Assembly: GCA_029555025.1 (NCBI GenBank)
Contig: JAKPTZ010000045.1
Coordinates: forward strand, 124,001-188,000
DNA: 64,000 bases
Reading direction: 5' to 3'
Origin: Deltaproteobacteria bacterium
GTDB taxonomy: Bacteria; Myxococcota_A; UBA9042; DTJE01
The first letter of the stretch is position 1. Every line of letters begins with the position of its first letter. The position numbers and the translations under genes were made by a program. The notes under the pieces are model-generated. The model did not search any database. It was not told where the DNA came from and saw only the letters and a list, made by a program, of their open reading frames with translations. This document shows positions 1 to 7,864 of the stretch, in pieces.

Positions 1-355
1 AGGCGCCCGGGCCGTCCCGGCGATCCAGTTCCTGCTGCATCAGCGTCGTGAAGGCGTCTTCGGTCTGGAGCCCGGAACCGAAAAAAATCGAATCGCCGGA
101 AAACACCACAAGCCTGGCGTCCGGATGCATGTCCGGACAGTCCAGATTCATCCTTTTCAGATCCTGTATCCAGATCGGGACATCCCCGTCCTGAAACATC
201 TCGATCCTGTCGCGCCTTATGACCTGAACCTTTGGAAACGGATTTACCAGCCTAATGATGCCTTCCGCCAGAAGCAATGTGACAATCAGGATGACAAGTG
301 CCACGCCGGCGGTTTCCGCAATGATTCCAATAAGCTTGCGCGGTTGCTCTTTCAT
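1..355 (-). CDS. SGNH/GDSL-hydrolase-like membrane-anchored protein (3' part outside window)
   Basis: Reading leftwards from an ATG at 355, 118 residues are visible before the window ends. An N-terminal hydrophobic stretch (about residues 9-31, rich in I/V/L/A) looks like a membrane anchor. It is followed by a soluble part containing VVFSGDSIFFGSG, which resembles block I of SGNH hydrolases (the GDS serine), with a short downstream segment typical of the helix that follows. This suggests an esterase or acyl-transfer enzyme facing the periplasm; substrate unknown. The ATG overlaps the TGA of the penicillin-binding protein gene upstream (ATGA), so the two are probably translated together, hinting at a cell-envelope role. 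The catalytic Asp-His block lies beyond the window. Confidence 0.6.
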   Translation of the reverse strand, partial: MKEQPRKLIGIIAETAGVALVILIVTLLLAEGIIRLVNPFPKVQVIRRDRIEMFQDGDVPIWIQDLKRMNLDCPDMHPDARLVVFSGDSIFFGSGLQTEDAFTTLMQQELDRRDGPGA

Positions 356-2496
356 CTGCCCTCGCCAAGGATGGCCGCCGCGAACGACCGGAAAAACGGA
401 ACGGCGGTATTGCCGCCCGTTGCCCCCGACATGGCAAGCCTGTCGTCATACGCGACAAGCACCACGGCAACCAGTTCCCTGAACCCGCCGGCAAACCAGG
501 CCTCGCGTGACATGCTGCTGGTGCCGGTCTTGCCCCAGACGCTGCCGGGCAGGTCGGCCAGTGCCTTCGCGGTTCCCCCGACGGCGACCTCCCTCATCAT
601 GACCTTCATGGCCGTGGCAACATCGGCCGGAAGCACCCTGCCAGACCGGCTCTGATGTTCGGCAAGCACCTTGCCCCTGAAGTCGGTGACGCGTCGAACG
701 GTCCAGGCGGCATCATGGAATCCTCCGGAGCCGAATACGGCATAGGCGTTCGCAAGTTCCATCGGACTGGCTTCCACGCTCCCCAGGGCCATGGAAAGAT
801 CACGCGGAATGCTGCCGGAAAAGCCAATGGACTCCATGAGTTCGCCAACGCGATCCACCCCGACATCCTTCAGGATCTTGACGGCAACGACATTGATGGA
901 ATCCTTCAACGCCCCTGTCATGTCGTATGTCCGGCCGTCATAGACCCCGCCGTAGTTGCGCGGCTTCCAGAGCTTGCCGGCATGCCCCCGGAACGCCACG
1001 GGCTCGTTGACCCAGCCCTTGTCCGCTGGAATTCCGGCAGCCAGGGCGGCCGCGAATATGAAAGGCTTGATGGTCGAACCGATTGGCATCCGGGACTGCA
1101 CCGCCCTGTTGAACCGGCGGGTTTCAAAATCCTCGCCCCCGGTCATCGCCCTGACCGCCCGGGTGCGCGAATCAATCACCACCATCGATGCCTGGGGACC
1201 GAGTTCGGCGTTGACGTATTCAAGTTTTCCACGGACGGATTCGACCTCGCCGACCCCCTTCGAAACGGCAATCGGGGCCTTGTTGTCGCACAACGCGTCA
1301 AGTTGCGAATCGACCGTGCCGCCCATCCTCGCCAGAGTCCTGTTTGCGACGACCTTCCGTGAATCTCCGACCTTGACGAACGCCTGCCGATCCCCACGCC
1401 GACAACTTTCAATCCGGGTAGCTATCGCCCTGGGAGGAGGGGGAAGCCTTTCGCCCGTTTCCTCGTTCATTACCATATTGGCCGCGGCTTCGTCGGCCAG
1501 GCGCTGACGCCCGGCTGCGTAAAGACGCGCCAGCCCTTCCGCTATCGACTTATCGACCGCCGCCTGCACTTCAAGGTCAAGCGTGGTCACGACGTCCAGT
1601 CCACCTTTGTCAAGCGCGTCCTTGCCAACCAGGGCGCGCAGGTCGCGCAACACGGCATCGACGAAGTAAGGCGCGGTTCCCAGCATGGGATCGTCCCGGC
1701 CCCACACGAGCAGGGACGTTCCGGCCGCCGCCGTAGCCTGATCCGCCGTAATCATGCCCAGTTCGGCCATCCGGTTCAGCACGTGACGCTGGCGGGCCAC
1801 TGCGCCGTCGGGATTTTTCAGGATGGAATTTCCCTCGGGGGACGAAATAAGGCCTGCAAGCATGGCGGCCTCGTGAACCGCCAGTTCGGACGCCTTCCTG
1901 CCGAAATAGAAACGGGCGGCTTCCTCAAATCCGTATCGCCCGTGCCCCAGGTAGATTGTTGACATATACATCGCCAGAATCTGGCGCTTGGTCAGGGCGA
2001 TCTCGAACCGCCGGGTAAGCAGCAGTTCCCGGAACTTCCGCTTGAACGTGCGCTCCGGGGACAGAGAGACCTGCTTGACCACCTGCTGCGTGATGGTCGA
2101 GCCACCCTGGGAGATGCGCCCCCTCCAGAGGTTGTTCAGCATTGCCCTGGCGATTCCGACATACGAAAGGCCCTGGTGATCCATGAACCCGGCGTCCTCG
2201 GCCGCGAGCACGGCATTCACAAGAAGGGGCGGAAGGGATTCGGGATCAAGGACCGTCCGGCGCTCGGAGAAGATCTCGGCGAGGATGGTGCCGTCCGCGG
2301 CGCGAATCCTGGAAACCTTCGGAATTGAAGCTGCGTATTCCTCCCAGGTCGGAACCGGCGGAAGCCCGGCCTCGGTCAGCTTGACGACAGCCGCCGCGGC
2401 AAGAAGGAATATAACGGCGCCGACTGCAAATAGTCCCGCAAAAATCCCGGGTGCTGCCGACTTCCTTGAACTTCGCCTGCCCGACTTGCGTGGCAT
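352..2496 (-). CDS. Class A penicillin-binding protein (PBP1A-type, glycosyltransferase plus transpeptidase)
   Basis: Bifunctional murein synthase of 714 residues, acting in the periplasm from an N-terminal membrane anchor (about residues 17-40, after a basic Arg/Lys-Ser cytoplasmic tip). The GT51 domain shows EDAGFMDHQG (about 100-109) with the catalytic Glu, and GGSTITQQ (about 131-138). The transpeptidase domain shows the SxxK box STIK (Ser about 474), SIN (about 533) and KTGT (about 656-659), so all active-site motifs are present. I chose the ATG at 2496 because GAGGA precedes it and the sequence then starts with a normal basic tip; an upstream in-frame start would add 21 residues without a good ribosome site. 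Its stop overlaps the next gene's start. Confidence 0.93.
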   Translation of the reverse strand: MPRKSGRRSSRKSAAPGIFAGLFAVGAVIFLLAAAAVVKLTEAGLPPVPTWEEYAASIPKVSRIRAADGTILAEIFSERRTVLDPESLPPLLVNAVLAAEDAGFMDHQGLSYVGIARAMLNNLWRGRISQGGSTITQQVVKQVSLSPERTFKRKFRELLLTRRFEIALTKRQILAMYMSTIYLGHGRYGFEEAARFYFGRKASELAVHEAAMLAGLISSPEGNSILKNPDGAVARQRHVLNRMAELGMITADQATAAAGTSLLVWGRDDPMLGTAPYFVDAVLRDLRALVGKDALDKGGLDVVTTLDLEVQAAVDKSIAEGLARLYAAGRQRLADEAAANMVMNEETGERLPPPPRAIATRIESCRRGDRQAFVKVGDSRKVVANRTLARMGGTVDSQLDALCDNKAPIAVSKGVGEVESVRGKLEYVNAELGPQASMVVIDSRTRAVRAMTGGEDFETRRFNRAVQSRMPIGSTIKPFIFAAALAAGIPADKGWVNEPVAFRGHAGKLWKPRNYGGVYDGRTYDMTGALKDSINVVAVKILKDVGVDRVGELMESIGFSGSIPRDLSMALGSVEASPMELANAYAVFGSGGFHDAAWTVRRVTDFRGKVLAEHQSRSGRVLPADVATAMKVMMREVAVGGTAKALADLPGSVWGKTGTSSMSREAWFAGGFRELVAVVLVAYDDRLAMSGATGGNTAVPFFRSFAAAILGEGR

Positions 2497-2598
2497 TGAT
2501 TCCTCGGGATGGTTCAGAACCGGGACGATTTTAGCATCCACGGTAGCAACCGGCCACAATTCGCCGTTACGCTTGAAAATGACCGCGGGGCTGGACGG

Positions 2599-3480
2599 CT
2601 AGAGGCCGGAAGGGAAATCGATGCCGCGACGCAGGCATGCGGCAATCACGGTATTCCGCATCAGATAGGCGATTGTCATGGGACCGACACCGCCGGGAAC
2701 CGGGGTGATCCATGAAGCCCTGGAGGAAGCTGCCTCGAAATCGACGTCGCCGACCAGTTTGCCGTCCGCCAGGCGGTTGACGCCGACATCGATTACGACG
2801 GCGCCCTCGCGAATCCAGTCGCCCTTGACCATCTGGGGCCTTCCGACGGCGGCCACGACAACTTCGGCCGTCCAGACGACGTCGGCAAGGTTCCTTGTCC
2901 TGGAATGACAGACGGTCACCGTGGCGTGACGCCGCAGAAGAAGCATCGCCATCGGCTTGCCCACAATCAGGCTGCGGCCGATCACCACCGCGTTCCTGCC
3001 CTTCAGGTCGATGCCCGTTTCATCGATCAGGCGGATGCAGCCGGCCGGGGTACACGGTTCCATTCCCGGCCTGTCGGACATCAGCATTCCGAGGCTGAAC
3101 GGATGGAATCCATCGACATCCCTTGCCGGATCCAGGGCGTCCGTGACCTTATCGGGATCTATGTGATCCGGCACGGGCAACTGAACGAGGATTCCGTCAA
3201 CCTCGGGGTCGGCGTTCAATGTCTTAAGAAGGGCCAGGAGTTCGTCCTCCGTCGTGGAGACCGGCAGGCGATGCGTGACGCCGCGGATGCCGACCTCGTC
3301 ACAAGCCTTGCCCTTCATCCTCACATAAACCTGGGAAGCCGGATCCTCACCCACCAGAACGACATTCAGGCATGGAACGACACCCTTTTCACGCAGTTCG
3401 GCGACGGCCCGCGCCACATCGGCGCGAACGCGCGCCGCCACGGCCTTTCCGTCGATCACCTTTGCAATGGATTCTGGCAT
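2599..3480 (-). CDS. folD: Bifunctional methylenetetrahydrofolate dehydrogenase / methenyltetrahydrofolate cyclohydrolase
   Basis: 293 residues, the usual FolD length. It interconverts 5,10-methylene-THF and 10-formyl-THF in the cytoplasm with NAD(P). Family signatures are clear: [14 protein letters not shown] with the catalytic Lys near residue 55, [22 protein letters not shown], the nucleotide-binding [32 protein letters not shown], and the C-terminal [13 protein letters not shown]. It diverges from the glycine cleavage genes, whose product is 5,10-methylene-THF, so the neighbourhood joins production and use of the same one-carbon carrier. The 226-base divergent region holds the likely promoters. 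Confidence 0.97.
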   Translation of the reverse strand: MPESIAKVIDGKAVAARVRADVARAVAELREKGVVPCLNVVLVGEDPASQVYVRMKGKACDEVGIRGVTHRLPVSTTEDELLALLKTLNADPEVDGILVQLPVPDHIDPDKVTDALDPARDVDGFHPFSLGMLMSDRPGMEPCTPAGCIRLIDETGIDLKGRNAVVIGRSLIVGKPMAMLLLRRHATVTVCHSRTRNLADVVWTAEVVVAAVGRPQMVKGDWIREGAVVIDVGVNRLADGKLVGDVDFEAASSRASWITPVPGGVGPMTIAYLMRNTVIAACLRRGIDFPSGL

Positions 3481-3649
3481 GGCTGCCCCCGCAAGAAGAG
3501 AGGCCGGATTCTATACAGCGGGCAACGCCGCGTCAATCGCGCGCGGAGGCGCTTGTGCGCGCAAAAAAATCCTGTACAAAATCGCGTCCGCCACCCCCCG
3601 GCGGATGAAGATGATGGGTACGACAATTCGACATCCCGCTGAATTTTGC

Positions 3650-3676
3650 TTGACCAATGTGCTGTGTTGCTATATT
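3650..3676 (+). promoter_or_regulatory. Candidate sigma-70-type promoter of gcvT
   Basis: TTGACC at 3650-3655 and TATATT at 3671-3676, spaced by 15 bases. The -10 is preceded by TG at -15/-14 (TGC before TATATT), an extended -10 element that tolerates a short spacer. A start near 3683 would leave a leader of about 24 bases before the GTG, too short for a glycine riboswitch. Confidence 0.45.
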
Positions 3677-3706
3677 CGGTGCCCGGTCAACCCCGGAGGT
3701 TTTCAC

Positions 3707-4813
3707 GTGAGCGACCATCCCGAAGCGCGCCGCACGGCGCTTTATGAAGAACACGTCAAGGCCGGTGGCAAGCTGGTGCCGTTTGCCGGTTTCATGCTTC
3801 CCATCCAGTACGAAGGCATCGCGGCCGAGCACCACAGGTGCCGGACGGCTGTCGGCCTTTTCGACGTAAGCCACATGGGTGAAATCGTATTCCGTGGCCC
3901 GGAGGCGGCGAAGGTCGTCAACAGGCTGGTAACGAACAACGTCGTCTCGGTCAAGCCTGGCCGGGCGGTCTACACGCCCTGCTGCAGGCCGGACGGCGGC
4001 ATCGTTGACGACATGATCTTCTACAAGAAGTCCGACACCGAGTGGTTCGTCTGCGTCAACGCATCCAACAAGGACAAGGATTACGCATGGTTCGTCGAGC
4101 AGACCAGGGGCGAATGCGAAGTCGTTGATCTTTCGGAACAGTATTCCCAGATCGCGGTTCAGGGGCCGAACGCGCCGGAACTGCTTGCCAGGGTTCTGGG
4201 AGCGGAAGTCGCCACGATGAAGCCGTTCTGGTTCATCACGAAGGATTACCGGGGCCAGGAAATCATCTTCGCGACGACCGGCTACACCGGCGAGCCCGGC
4301 GGCGAAATCTACGTTCCCAGCGCGGTCGCGGCCGATCTCTGGCGCGAACTGATGGACAAGGGATCCGACCTGGGGGTCGGCCCGATTGGACTCGGCGCCC
4401 GCGACAGCTTGCGCATGGAAATGAAGTACTGCCTTTACGGCAACGACATCGACGACACGACGACGCCGATCGAGGCCGGGTTGCAGTGGACGGTCAAGTT
4501 CGACAAGGGCGACTTCAACGGCCGCGACGTGCACCTGAAGCAGCACGAGGATGGCCCCGCACGCCACCTGGTGCAGTTCGTGGTTGAAGGCAAGGGGGTT
4601 CCCCGCCACAACTACGCGGTGTATTCCGGCGATCGGAAGATCGGACACGTGACAAGCGGCACGATGTCGCCGAGCCTGAAGATTCCAATTGGAATCGCAT
4701 ACGTCGAGCCGCCATTCCAGACGGTCGGCCAGACGTTTGAAATCGATCTGATGGGCCTTCGCCGCGTCCAGGCCCGCGTCGTCGAGGCGCCGGTTTATCG
4801 GAAGGCGAAGTGA
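3707..4813 (+). CDS. gcvT: Glycine cleavage system T protein (aminomethyltransferase)
   Basis: 368 residues. It takes the aminomethyl group from the lipoyl arm of GcvH and passes the carbon to tetrahydrofolate, releasing ammonia. Recognisable segments: LVPFAGFMLPIQYEGI near the N-terminus, GLFDVSHMGEI, FATTGYTGEPGGEIY, GLGARDSLRMEM with the substrate-orienting Arg/Asp region, and the C-terminal barrel with GHVTSGTMSPSL. The start is the GTG at 3707, preceded by CGGAGG at 3694-3699; in-frame ATGs farther upstream would add residues foreign to the family. First gene of gcvT-gcvH-gcvPA. Confidence 0.96.
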   Translation: MSDHPEARRTALYEEHVKAGGKLVPFAGFMLPIQYEGIAAEHHRCRTAVGLFDVSHMGEIVFRGPEAAKVVNRLVTNNVVSVKPGRAVYTPCCRPDGGIVDDMIFYKKSDTEWFVCVNASNKDKDYAWFVEQTRGECEVVDLSEQYSQIAVQGPNAPELLARVLGAEVATMKPFWFITKDYRGQEIIFATTGYTGEPGGEIYVPSAVAADLWRELMDKGSDLGVGPIGLGARDSLRMEMKYCLYGNDIDDTTTPIEAGLQWTVKFDKGDFNGRDVHLKQHEDGPARHLVQFVVEGKGVPRHNYAVYSGDRKIGHVTSGTMSPSLKIPIGIAYVEPPFQTVGQTFEIDLMGLRRVQARVVEAPVYRKAK

Positions 4814-4896
4814 AATTGGAACTGTCCGGCTTCGGACCCGACACTCAGTGGGAGTGATGGCCAGGCCGGTTGATGAAGGATTCAAGGAGGTTACTG

Positions 4897-5292
4897 ATGT
4901 CGATCCCCAAGGAGTACAGGTTCACCGACACGCACGAGTGGGTGAAGGTCGAAGAGGACAACATCGTTTCAATAGGCATCACCGATTACGCGCAGGATCA
5001 CCTGGGCGATATCGTAAGCGTTGAAGCCCCCAGGGTTGGCGACGAAATCGAAAAGGGCGAACCGATCGGCATGATCGATTCCCAGAAGGCATCGACCGAA
5101 GTCTTCGCCCCGCTCACCGGCCTTGTGCTGGAGTCGAACGACCTGCTCGAGGACGATCCCAGCGTGATGAACAGCGATCCTTACGAGGAAGGCTGGCTTG
5201 TCCGCGTGGAAGTCGCCGACATGGAACAGCTCGACGAGCTTATGACGGCCGAGGACTACGAGGAATACCTGGGACGCCTCGAAGAGGAATAG
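4897..5292 (+). CDS. gcvH: Glycine cleavage system H protein (lipoyl carrier)
   Basis: 131 residues, normal for GcvH. The lipoylated Lys sits in IGMIDSQKASTEVFAP, and YRFTDTHEWVK is the family's typical N-terminus. It shuttles the methylamine group between the P, T and L proteins on the lipoyl arm. The ATG at 4897 is preceded by AAGGAGG (4884-4890), a near-perfect ribosome site; an earlier in-frame ATG at 4870 lacks one. It lies 83 bases after gcvT and 67 before gcvPA, so one transcript is likely. The C-terminal tail is acidic. Confidence 0.96.
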   Translation: MSIPKEYRFTDTHEWVKVEEDNIVSIGITDYAQDHLGDIVSVEAPRVGDEIEKGEPIGMIDSQKASTEVFAPLTGLVLESNDLLEDDPSVMNSDPYEEGWLVRVEVADMEQLDELMTAEDYEEYLGRLEEE

Positions 5293-5310
5293 CCCCGGGC
5301 TCCACAGATG

Positions 5311-5331
5311 CCGCCGGAACCGTTGCGGCGG
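5311..5331. other. Small inverted repeat between gcvH and gcvPA
   Basis: CCGCCG at 5311-5316 pairs with CGGCGG at 5326-5331 around a 9-base loop. No T-tract follows, so it is not an intrinsic terminator. It could be an mRNA processing or stability element inside the operon, or chance in GC-rich DNA. Confidence 0.25.
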
Positions 5332-5359
5332 ATACCAATCTTCAGCAGGAGTTTGAGGG

Positions 5360-6685
5360 ATGGACTTCACTCCCCACACGGAAGCTGAAATCGCCGAAAT
5401 GCTTCGAGTGATTGGCGTATCGTCAATCGAGGAGCTTTTCGCCGTGATTCCTTCCGAGTTCAAGGTTAAGGGTTGCATGAACCTTCCGGAGTCTATGTCG
5501 GAAGCCGACGTCCTTGCCCGAATGAAGGAACTGGCGGCCCTGAACATGACGGCGGATCAGTGCCCTTCCTTTCTGGGCGGCGGCGCTTACAACCATTATG
5601 TTCCGGCGGCGATTCATCACCTTGTCGGGCGCGGCGAGTTCCTTACCAGCTACACGCCGTACCAGCCGGAACTGTCCCAGGGCACCCTCCAGGCGCAGTT
5701 CGAATACCAGTCGATGGTCGCCCAGATACTGGGAATGGATGTTTCAAACGCCAGCATGTACGAAGGCGCCACAGCCATGACCGAGGCCTGCCTGATGGCC
5801 CAGAAGCACACCAGGCGAGACATTCTGGCGGTGTCGTCGCTGGTTCATCCGCAGTACATCGACGTGCTCCGGACTTACACTGGCGCCGGCGAAATCGTGA
5901 TGATCCCGGCGGCGCCCGACGGCACCACTGATATGGATGCCGCCAGGCGACTGGTCGGTGACAATGTCGCCGCCGTGGTCGTCCAGACGCCGAATTTCCT
6001 GGGCGTCATCGAGGATGTCCGCGGATTTTCCGACATGATTCACGATGCCGGCGGCCTTAGCATCGTTACGTTCACCGAAGCCCTCGCTTTCGGCCTTATC
6101 GATGCCCCCGGAAACCGCGGCGCGGATATCTGTGCCGGGGAAGGGCAATCCCTGGGAATCCCCCTGTCTTTCGGCGGCCCGTACATCGGCATGATGGGCG
6201 TCAAGCAGGAATTCGTGAAATCGATGCCAGGAAGGCTCATCGGCAAGACGAAGGATCACGAGGGCCGCGACTGCTTCGTCCTTACGCTCGCAGCACGTGA
6301 ACAGCACATACGGCGCGAAAGGGCCAGTTCGAACATCTGCAGCAACGAGGCACTCTGCGCGGTGGCCCTGACGATCTACATGTCGATGCTGGGCAGAAAC
6401 GGATACCCGCGCCTGGCGATGCTGAACCATCTCAAGGCAGAAAGACTGAAGGGAATGCTTCGCGAAGCCGGCTTTGAGCTTCCGTTTGCCGGTCCCACCT
6501 TCAATGAATTCGTCGTCCGGATTGGCGGCGACGCGACCCGTAAGATCCGGGAGCTTGCCGAGCAGGGAATGATGGCCGGCATCGCGCTTGGCTCTTACTT
6601 CCCGCACCTGTCCGACTGCATCCTTGTCGCGGTCACCGAAAAGACCCGTGACGCCGACATGGACGCACTGATTGCCGCCCTTTGA
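5360..6685 (+). CDS. gcvPA: Glycine dehydrogenase (decarboxylating) subunit 1
   Basis: 441 residues, matching the N-terminal half of the P protein in organisms where it is split in two. Hallmarks: FTPHTEAEIAEMLRVIG at the start, FLGGGAYNHYVPAAIHHL, YTPYQPELSQGTLQ, MYEGATAMTEA, and NICSNEALCAVAL. With subunit 2 (GcvPB, which carries the PLP lysine) it decarboxylates glycine and loads the aminomethyl group on GcvH. GcvPB is not downstream: the next gene is an unrelated lipoprotein behind its own promoter, so the partner must be encoded elsewhere. GAGGG lies just before the ATG. Confidence 0.95.
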   Translation: MDFTPHTEAEIAEMLRVIGVSSIEELFAVIPSEFKVKGCMNLPESMSEADVLARMKELAALNMTADQCPSFLGGGAYNHYVPAAIHHLVGRGEFLTSYTPYQPELSQGTLQAQFEYQSMVAQILGMDVSNASMYEGATAMTEACLMAQKHTRRDILAVSSLVHPQYIDVLRTYTGAGEIVMIPAAPDGTTDMDAARRLVGDNVAAVVVQTPNFLGVIEDVRGFSDMIHDAGGLSIVTFTEALAFGLIDAPGNRGADICAGEGQSLGIPLSFGGPYIGMMGVKQEFVKSMPGRLIGKTKDHEGRDCFVLTLAAREQHIRRERASSNICSNEALCAVALTIYMSMLGRNGYPRLAMLNHLKAERLKGMLREAGFELPFAGPTFNEFVVRIGGDATRKIRELAEQGMMAGIALGSYFPHLSDCILVAVTEKTRDADMDALIAAL

Positions 6686-6697
6686 TGGCGTTTGGTA

Positions 6698-6725
6698 TTG
6701 ACTGGCGGTCGGCCTGCTATACAAT
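6698..6725 (+). promoter_or_regulatory. Strong sigma-70-type promoter of the lipoprotein at 6755
   Basis: TTGACT at 6698-6703, a 16-base spacer, and TACAAT at 6720-6725, each 5 of 6 to consensus. It starts 12 bases after the gcvPA stop, so the lipoprotein genes downstream are probably a separate transcription unit with a leader of about 23 bases. Confidence 0.6.
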
Positions 6726-6754
6726 CTATCGGGTGCATTCCATCGGAGGATCCC

Positions 6755-7240
6755 GTGTTGAATCGAACTCTGGTTCCCGTCACTGTTATTGTGGCCGGTC
6801 TTCTGGCTGGCGCGTGCCAGGAGATGGAAGACTTCGGCGAATGCCTTATGACCCAGCAGATGCTGTCTGACTGCAACGCCGGACTTCCCGGGACAACCGA
6901 CCAGTGCTCGACCGAGGACGCGTTCTGCGGCCCGACCTGCATCGTGGCCAATCACCCGGAATGCACATCGGGGCCGTGCCTGACCATCAGGTACAAGGAC
7001 ATCCTGGCCGACAAGACCTGGGTAAGCACCCCGTTCTGCGGCAGCTCGTGCCTGACTGATACCGACTGCCCCGGCGAGCCCGGCCAGGCGGCCTGCAAGC
7101 CGATGCCCGGCCTGAAGATTGAGTGCGAGCTTGACGAAGACTGCCAGGCCCGCGCGGACTGGTCGTTCTGCGGGACGGACAAGTTCTGCTCGTGGCACGT
7201 CTGTGTCCCGATCAATTTTGCCAAAGCGAACCAAGAATAA
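6755..7240 (+). CDS. Small cysteine-rich lipoprotein, function unknown
   Basis: About 161 residues. A short hydrophobic signal segment ends in LLAGAC, a plausible lipobox, so the mature protein is probably lipidated and exported. The rest has many Cys in short motifs (CSTEDAFCGPTC, CGSSCLTDTDC, CELDEDC), suggesting a disulfide-knotted extracytoplasmic domain; similar spacing is seen in the lipoprotein at 58977. Start is GTG 6755 (or TTG 6758) after GGAGG at 6745-6749. I do not recognise a named family. The next small lipoprotein follows 48 bases later. Confidence 0.7.
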   Translation: MLNRTLVPVTVIVAGLLAGACQEMEDFGECLMTQQMLSDCNAGLPGTTDQCSTEDAFCGPTCIVANHPECTSGPCLTIRYKDILADKTWVSTPFCGSSCLTDTDCPGEPGQAACKPMPGLKIECELDEDCQARADWSFCGTDKFCSWHVCVPINFAKANQE

Positions 7241-7288
7241 TTTTCACGCTGGCCACGTTATCCGACCAGGTATCCCGGAGGACTCCCG

Positions 7289-7768
7289 ATGCGAACCGCA
7301 CGCCTGTTCATGATTATTGCCGCCCTTCCACTTGTCGCATGTGCCGCCAGGCAGATCCCCGGAACGGCCGTCGATGACACTCCGGCCAACCGCGACATCG
7401 TCGAGGTCATCGAAAAATACCGCAAGGCCTGCGAGAAGAAGGACATCGACGGCATCCTCGAAGTGGTGTCGAGGAACTACTTCTCGAATTTCGGGACAAC
7501 TTCAAATACCGACGACGATTATGGATACGAGCAGCTCGTCAAGAACATGCTTCCAATCCTTCGTGACGAAATCAAGGCCGTGTCCTATATGGTGTACGTC
7601 AAGAAGATAAGTTTCCCGCGTGAAAATGTTGCATGGGCCGACGTCGAACACTCGTACAAGTTCTACTATGTTGAACAGGGCAAGGATCGCTGGAAGCCGG
7701 GAACCAATTTCAAGCGCTTCGAATTCGCGAAAGAAGACGGCGTGTGGCGGATAACGTCCGGCCTGTAG
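7289..7768 (+). CDS. Small lipoprotein with a probable NTF2/SnoaL-like fold
   Basis: 159 residues. MRTARLFMIIAALPLVACA is a lipoprotein signal (lipobox PLVAC). The mature part begins with NRDIVEVIEKYRKACEKKDI, then an alternating strand-rich C-terminal half ending in FKRFEFAKEDGVWRITSGL. The pattern of one helix pair, an acidic-aromatic segment and four strands ending in a tryptophan resembles NTF2-like or DUF4440-type domains. That is a fold guess; no catalytic residues can be assigned. CGGAGG precedes the ATG. Probably co-transcribed with the gene at 6755. Confidence 0.65.
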   Translation: MRTARLFMIIAALPLVACAARQIPGTAVDDTPANRDIVEVIEKYRKACEKKDIDGILEVVSRNYFSNFGTTSNTDDDYGYEQLVKNMLPILRDEIKAVSYMVYVKKISFPRENVAWADVEHSYKFYYVEQGKDRWKPGTNFKRFEFAKEDGVWRITSGL

Positions 7769-7822
7769 TGATTCCCGCGTCAGGCAGCACGACAAGAATC
7801 CGGACAGGATTGAAATAACAGC

Positions 7823-7850
7823 GGTGGACAAACCGTTGGGTTCGTCCGCC
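7823..7850 (+). other. RNA hairpin just upstream of the sulfur-transfer fusion gene
   Basis: GGTGGAC (7823-7829) pairs with GTCCGCC (7844-7850, one G-U pair), and inside it AACC pairs with GGTT around a GTTG loop; one A/C mismatch separates the two stems. It ends 14 bases before the ATG at 7865 and abuts the GGAGG ribosome site. No T-tract follows. It may modulate translation, or be an end-of-transcript structure for the preceding lipoprotein gene. Confidence 0.4.
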
Positions 7851-7864
7851 ATCATGGAGGCAAA

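Noticed and set aside
3481-3706. Glycine riboswitch before gcvT
   Set aside because: The predicted leader is about 24 bases and I see no tandem aptamer-like conserved cores in the 226-base gap.
3533-4885. Long open frame opposite gcvT and the folD spacer
   Set aside because: It lies antisense to a clear GcvT, has no recognisable domain and is explained by GC-rich codon structure.
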